Part shown: positions 61,508 to 64,000 of the stretch, one piece after another
How positions within the stretch are numbered: the first letter of the stretch is position 1
How the letters are laid out: every line of letters begins with the position of its first letter
Assembly (NCBI GenBank): GCA_030681615.1
Contig: JAUXSA010000001.1
Location: forward strand, 54,166-118,165
DNA from: Bacteroidota bacterium
GTDB taxonomy: Bacteria; Bacteroidota; Bacteroidia; B-17B0; Aurantibacillaceae
Reading direction: 5' to 3'
Length of the DNA stretch: 64,000 nt
Made by a program: the position numbers and the translations under genes
The notes under the pieces: generated by a model
Databases searched by the model: none
The model's input: the letters and a program-made list of their open reading frames with translations, nothing else
What the model was told of the DNA's origin: nothing

Positions 61508-62887
61508 TTAATATTCATCAATACCCTGCCGCGCCTTCTCATAATCAGGATGTTTTAAGAATTTTTCACGCTCGGGATTTTTAATGATCCTAAAAAGAGC
61601 ATCAAAATAAGCTTCCCTCGTCATGCTGTCATAATGTATAACATTCCACTTAGCTTGCATCGTTTGAAATATATTTAAAAGCAAAAACACAACCATTATA
61701 GTATAAATAACAGACCTTTTAAGTGCGTTAGAGTTTTGAATATGTGCAACAAAAGCCGCAAAAGGTATAGCAAGCAAAGGATATATATCTATTAATGGCC
61801 TTTGGCCATAGGAGCCGCCATACCACCAGCACCACCAGGAAAAAACAACGTACAAATAAATTGGAATAAAAATAAGGAGAGCTGTAAAAAATGGTTTATT
61901 ATTCTTTTTTAAATAATAGAACCCGATAAGTGAAAAGATCATAATTGGCGAATAAATCAGCCAACCCTTCCTAAAACTAAAGAGGCCGTCAATGATATGT
62001 GGATTATTAAAATAAAACCGTTCGCCAACATAAGAATTTATAAAAAAACTGCCGGTGAGCCATTTCCAATAAATTAGCTGTGGAAGAAAAATAAGTACAC
62101 CTAACAAAGCAATAATAGCAATTTGCCAATAATGTTTAAGTAATAATTTTATTTTTTCAATAAATTCTTTAATGGAGTTAACATCATATAAAAAAAAGAT
62201 GATAAACACCAGGATATTTATTGGACGAATAAGTGTGATGATCCCACCCAAAAAACCGATAATAAATGCTGACCTGAACGTTTGCGTACCATGCCATTTA
62301 ATGGTATAATAAATAAAAGCAGCAACAAAGGCAAATGTTGCTGCATGTGACATGCCAGCTCCATTGGTTAAATAATAAATAATGTTTGTGCCAAAAATAA
62401 TGGACAATGAAGTAATAAAGATGACCTTACGGTTAAAATAAAGTTTTAAAGTTCGCAGCAAAAAAATAAGCCCGATCAAAAAATAGAACAAAGATGAGAA
62501 TTGAACCGCAAAATGGTATGGGTCGGAGAATCCGTTAGCCTCTTCGTTAAATAACTTACAATAAACATGGGCAGCACCAAAAAAAGGCAAGTAGGTTAAG
62601 GCCATACCCATGGTCATTTTAATTACTTTGTTTCCATGTTTATCTTGGTTTGGCCAATAGTATTTTTCTTCAACCTTCCGGTTAAGAGAGTCTTCCAGGA
62701 ACGACAAAGTAAGATCGTGCTCATAGAAAGTGGCAGGCAAGTATGAATAATAACTATTAACATCGTGTAGGATGATATTACCTTTTTGCCAGCGTACAAT
62801 ATTAAAATTAACCCAGGTTATAGCTATTAGGGTAATAAAAATTACCAGGTTGGTGTTTAATTGTTTTATGTTCTTTAATAAATTCAA
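61508..62887 (-). CDS. GT-C-like polytopic membrane protein
   Basis: 459 residues with ten to eleven membrane helices. First loop HDVNSYYSYLPATFYEHDLTLSF has the acidic position expected of GT-C enzymes. Later NGAGMSHAATFAFVAA, RPINILVFIIFFLYD, GERFYFNNPHIIDGLFSFRKGWLIYSPI and SWWCWWYGGSYGQRPLIDIYP align with the 35369 protein, but the soluble C-terminal domain is replaced by a short KHPDYEKARQGIDEY tail. Putative lipid-phosphate-sugar-dependent glycosyltransferase (inference). Donor and acceptor unknown. Confidence 0.82.
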   Translation of the reverse strand: MNLLKNIKQLNTNLVIFITLIAITWVNFNIVRWQKGNIILHDVNSYYSYLPATFYEHDLTLSFLEDSLNRKVEEKYYWPNQDKHGNKVIKMTMGMALTYLPFFGAAHVYCKLFNEEANGFSDPYHFAVQFSSLFYFLIGLIFLLRTLKLYFNRKVIFITSLSIIFGTNIIYYLTNGAGMSHAATFAFVAAFIYYTIKWHGTQTFRSAFIIGFLGGIITLIRPINILVFIIFFLYDVNSIKEFIEKIKLLLKHYWQIAIIALLGVLIFLPQLIYWKWLTGSFFINSYVGERFYFNNPHIIDGLFSFRKGWLIYSPIMIFSLIGFYYLKKNNKPFFTALLIFIPIYLYVVFSWWCWWYGGSYGQRPLIDIYPLLAIPFAAFVAHIQNSNALKRSVIYTIMVVFLLLNIFQTMQAKWNVIHYDSMTREAYFDALFRIIKNPEREKFLKHPDYEKARQGIDEY

Positions 62888-62901
62888 GCGCCTTTGTAAA
62901 A

Positions 62902-64000
62902 CTAATTATTTTTTATAAGGTAATATACGTTGTAATTTTCTACTGTAACAATCGCATTATCAAAAGTAGCCAATTTTATAACTTTAAACCCGGATATGTC
63001 GTCAATTGAATTGTTAAGCCCCTTTCTTAAATAAAATGTATTTAATATTAAAACTGATGTATCATTTACAACCAATTCTTTTAACTTTTTTTCAAAGTCA
63101 GTCTTCGTTAAAATAAAAGGCCAGGTATTCCATTTACAAAAAGAACTTTTTTTACCGGTTTCCGGATATATTATTTTTTTATTTAAATAAGCTGAAACGG
63201 CAGGGCCAGAACTCAAATTGGAAAGGAAAATATTTTTATTTTCTAAATTATTATTTTTCAAATAACTAACCAGATCTTTTGAATTTGAAAATGGCTGTCT
63301 AAGATCTATAACAAATAAATATATCCCAGAAAGAACATGGATCGTTAAAGCTACTATGGCAATTTTTAGATATGGCTTGTTTTCTTCGCTTTCAACAGGG
63401 TATAATATTTTTTGTAGCCAAAAAGAAAATATTAGGATCATAAAAATAAAACCGCAATGTCTTACAGCTACAATAAGAGGCGAAAAATAGATGAATAAAC
63501 AAATAAGTAAAGTAGAAAAATAAAAAAAGAAAAGAACAAGTTTATCTTTTTTAAAGATAACGAAAGGTGCAATTGCAAGAATGACGGATAGAATAGCCCC
63601 AAAAGGTTTTGATAATGCAACAATAAGGTTCGAGTTCCAAACTTTGGGTGAAGCGAGATCAGGCATGGGTAAAATTCCTTTTAAAAAAATAGAGAAGGCT
63701 TTACCAAAGCGTTTAAAACTTAACAACCCATCTGTATCATAATTAAATAACATGTGATCGGCAGGAACTTTTAAGGTGAACAGGATAAGCGAACTTATAG
63801 CTATCAGTGAAAGGTAAATATATTTTATTTTTGCTTTTGGATTTATGAATACTAAGATCAAACTTAATGCAATTACAATTATTATCGAACAAACGTGGGT
63901 GAATGATAAGCTTAATAAACAAATGGCAATTAAAAAATGCCGTTTCACCGGCTTGTTTAACTGGATAAATACCAACGTAAGGAAGAAAAGGCTTATAGCA
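62902..64000 (-). CDS. Polytopic membrane protein, 5' end cut by the window
   Basis: The frame stays open to base 64000 (SLFFLTLVFIQLNKPVKRH reads through), so the N-terminus lies outside. At least seven hydrophobic helices are followed by a soluble C-terminal domain of about 130 residues (SKDLVSYLKNNNLENKNIFLSNLSSGPAVSAYLNKK onwards). That form is typical of GT-C (dolichyl-mannosyltransferase-like) proteins, whose catalytic Asp would be in the missing part. Gap to the 61508 gene is 14 nt. GT-C is probable, not certain. Confidence 0.7.
   Translation of the reverse strand, partial: AISLFFLTLVFIQLNKPVKRHFLIAICLLSLSFTHVCSIIIVIALSLILVFINPKAKIKYIYLSLIAISSLILFTLKVPADHMLFNYDTDGLLSFKRFGKAFSIFLKGILPMPDLASPKVWNSNLIVALSKPFGAILSVILAIAPFVIFKKDKLVLFFFYFSTLLICLFIYFSPLIVAVRHCGFIFMILIFSFWLQKILYPVESEENKPYLKIAIVALTIHVLSGIYLFVIDLRQPFSNSKDLVSYLKNNNLENKNIFLSNLSSGPAVSAYLNKKIIYPETGKKSSFCKWNTWPFILTKTDFEKKLKELVVNDTSVLILNTFYLRKGLNNSIDDISGFKVIKLATFDNAIVTVENYNVYYLIKNN

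Overview
The window comes from an AT-rich member of the Bacteroidota. The evidence is a C-terminal type IX secretion (type B, CHU-like) sorting domain, lineage-typical families (DUF3109, DUF2480, DUF2723, PafA-type phosphatase, LPP20-like lipoproteins, polypeptides ending in a lone HisKA domain), near absence of Shine-Dalgarno sites, and -7 boxes of the Bacteroidota form TAnnTTTG. A species cannot be named from the sequence. The left end cuts ileS and the right end cuts a membrane protein.

Layout. 1-4.8 kb: ileS (3' part), a DksA/TraR protein with a histone-H1-like tail, lspA, hemH. 4.9-6.1 kb: a small membrane protein, winged-helix regulator and 2TM protein behind a palindrome-rich promoter. 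6.1-9.5 kb (minus): UPF0104 flippase-like protein, GT2 glycosyltransferase, peptide-type ABC permease. 9.5-18.1 kb: ruvC, then parC and parE (minus) enclosing three lipoprotein genes. 18.2-20.1 kb (minus): AIM24 protein and ychF. 20.3-27.9 kb (plus): a split transketolase with a VWA protein between its halves, tandem related lipoproteins, TPR proteins, pyk and pgeF. 27.9-32.8 kb (minus): dut, Wzx-like flippase, RmlD-like reductase, DUF3109, RDD and an orphan solute-binding protein. 33.1-42.2 kb (plus): a SUF iron-sulfur operon (sufA, sufB, sufC, sufD, sufS, sufE, DUF59, then DUF2480) interrupted by two four-helix-bundle (S23/IVP, Avd-related) genes and one GT-C-like membrane protein. 42.2-46.5 kb (minus): HMA-like lipoprotein, polysaccharide deacetylase, DUF2723 protein. 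Then tRNA-Gln, a repeat cluster, a TPR-HisKA protein, der, a very large T9SS cargo protein, tRNA-His with a second repeat cluster, an AsmA-like protein, and (minus) a PafA-type phosphatase, a WbpM/CapD-type dehydratase, an unrecognised secreted protein and two polytopic membrane proteins.

The most unusual signal lies between the genes. Several families of short, degenerate, palindrome-prone repeats sit at gene boundaries, sometimes supplying start codons or signal-peptide sequence. Two of these families bracket, in inverted orientation, the two four-helix-bundle genes inside the suf operon. Such genes are known from inverted-repeat-flanked intervening sequences of 23S rRNA and, as Avd, from diversity-generating retroelements. 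An intergenic insertion-like element built on this scheme is my best candidate for an undescribed system. No reverse transcriptase, transposase, rRNA or CRISPR array is seen in the window.

Functionally the window mixes housekeeping (translation, topoisomerase IV, Holliday-junction resolution, ribosome GTPase, glycolysis and pentose phosphate, Fe-S assembly, haem) with envelope functions (surface polysaccharide and protein glycosylation, lipoproteins, T9SS cargo).
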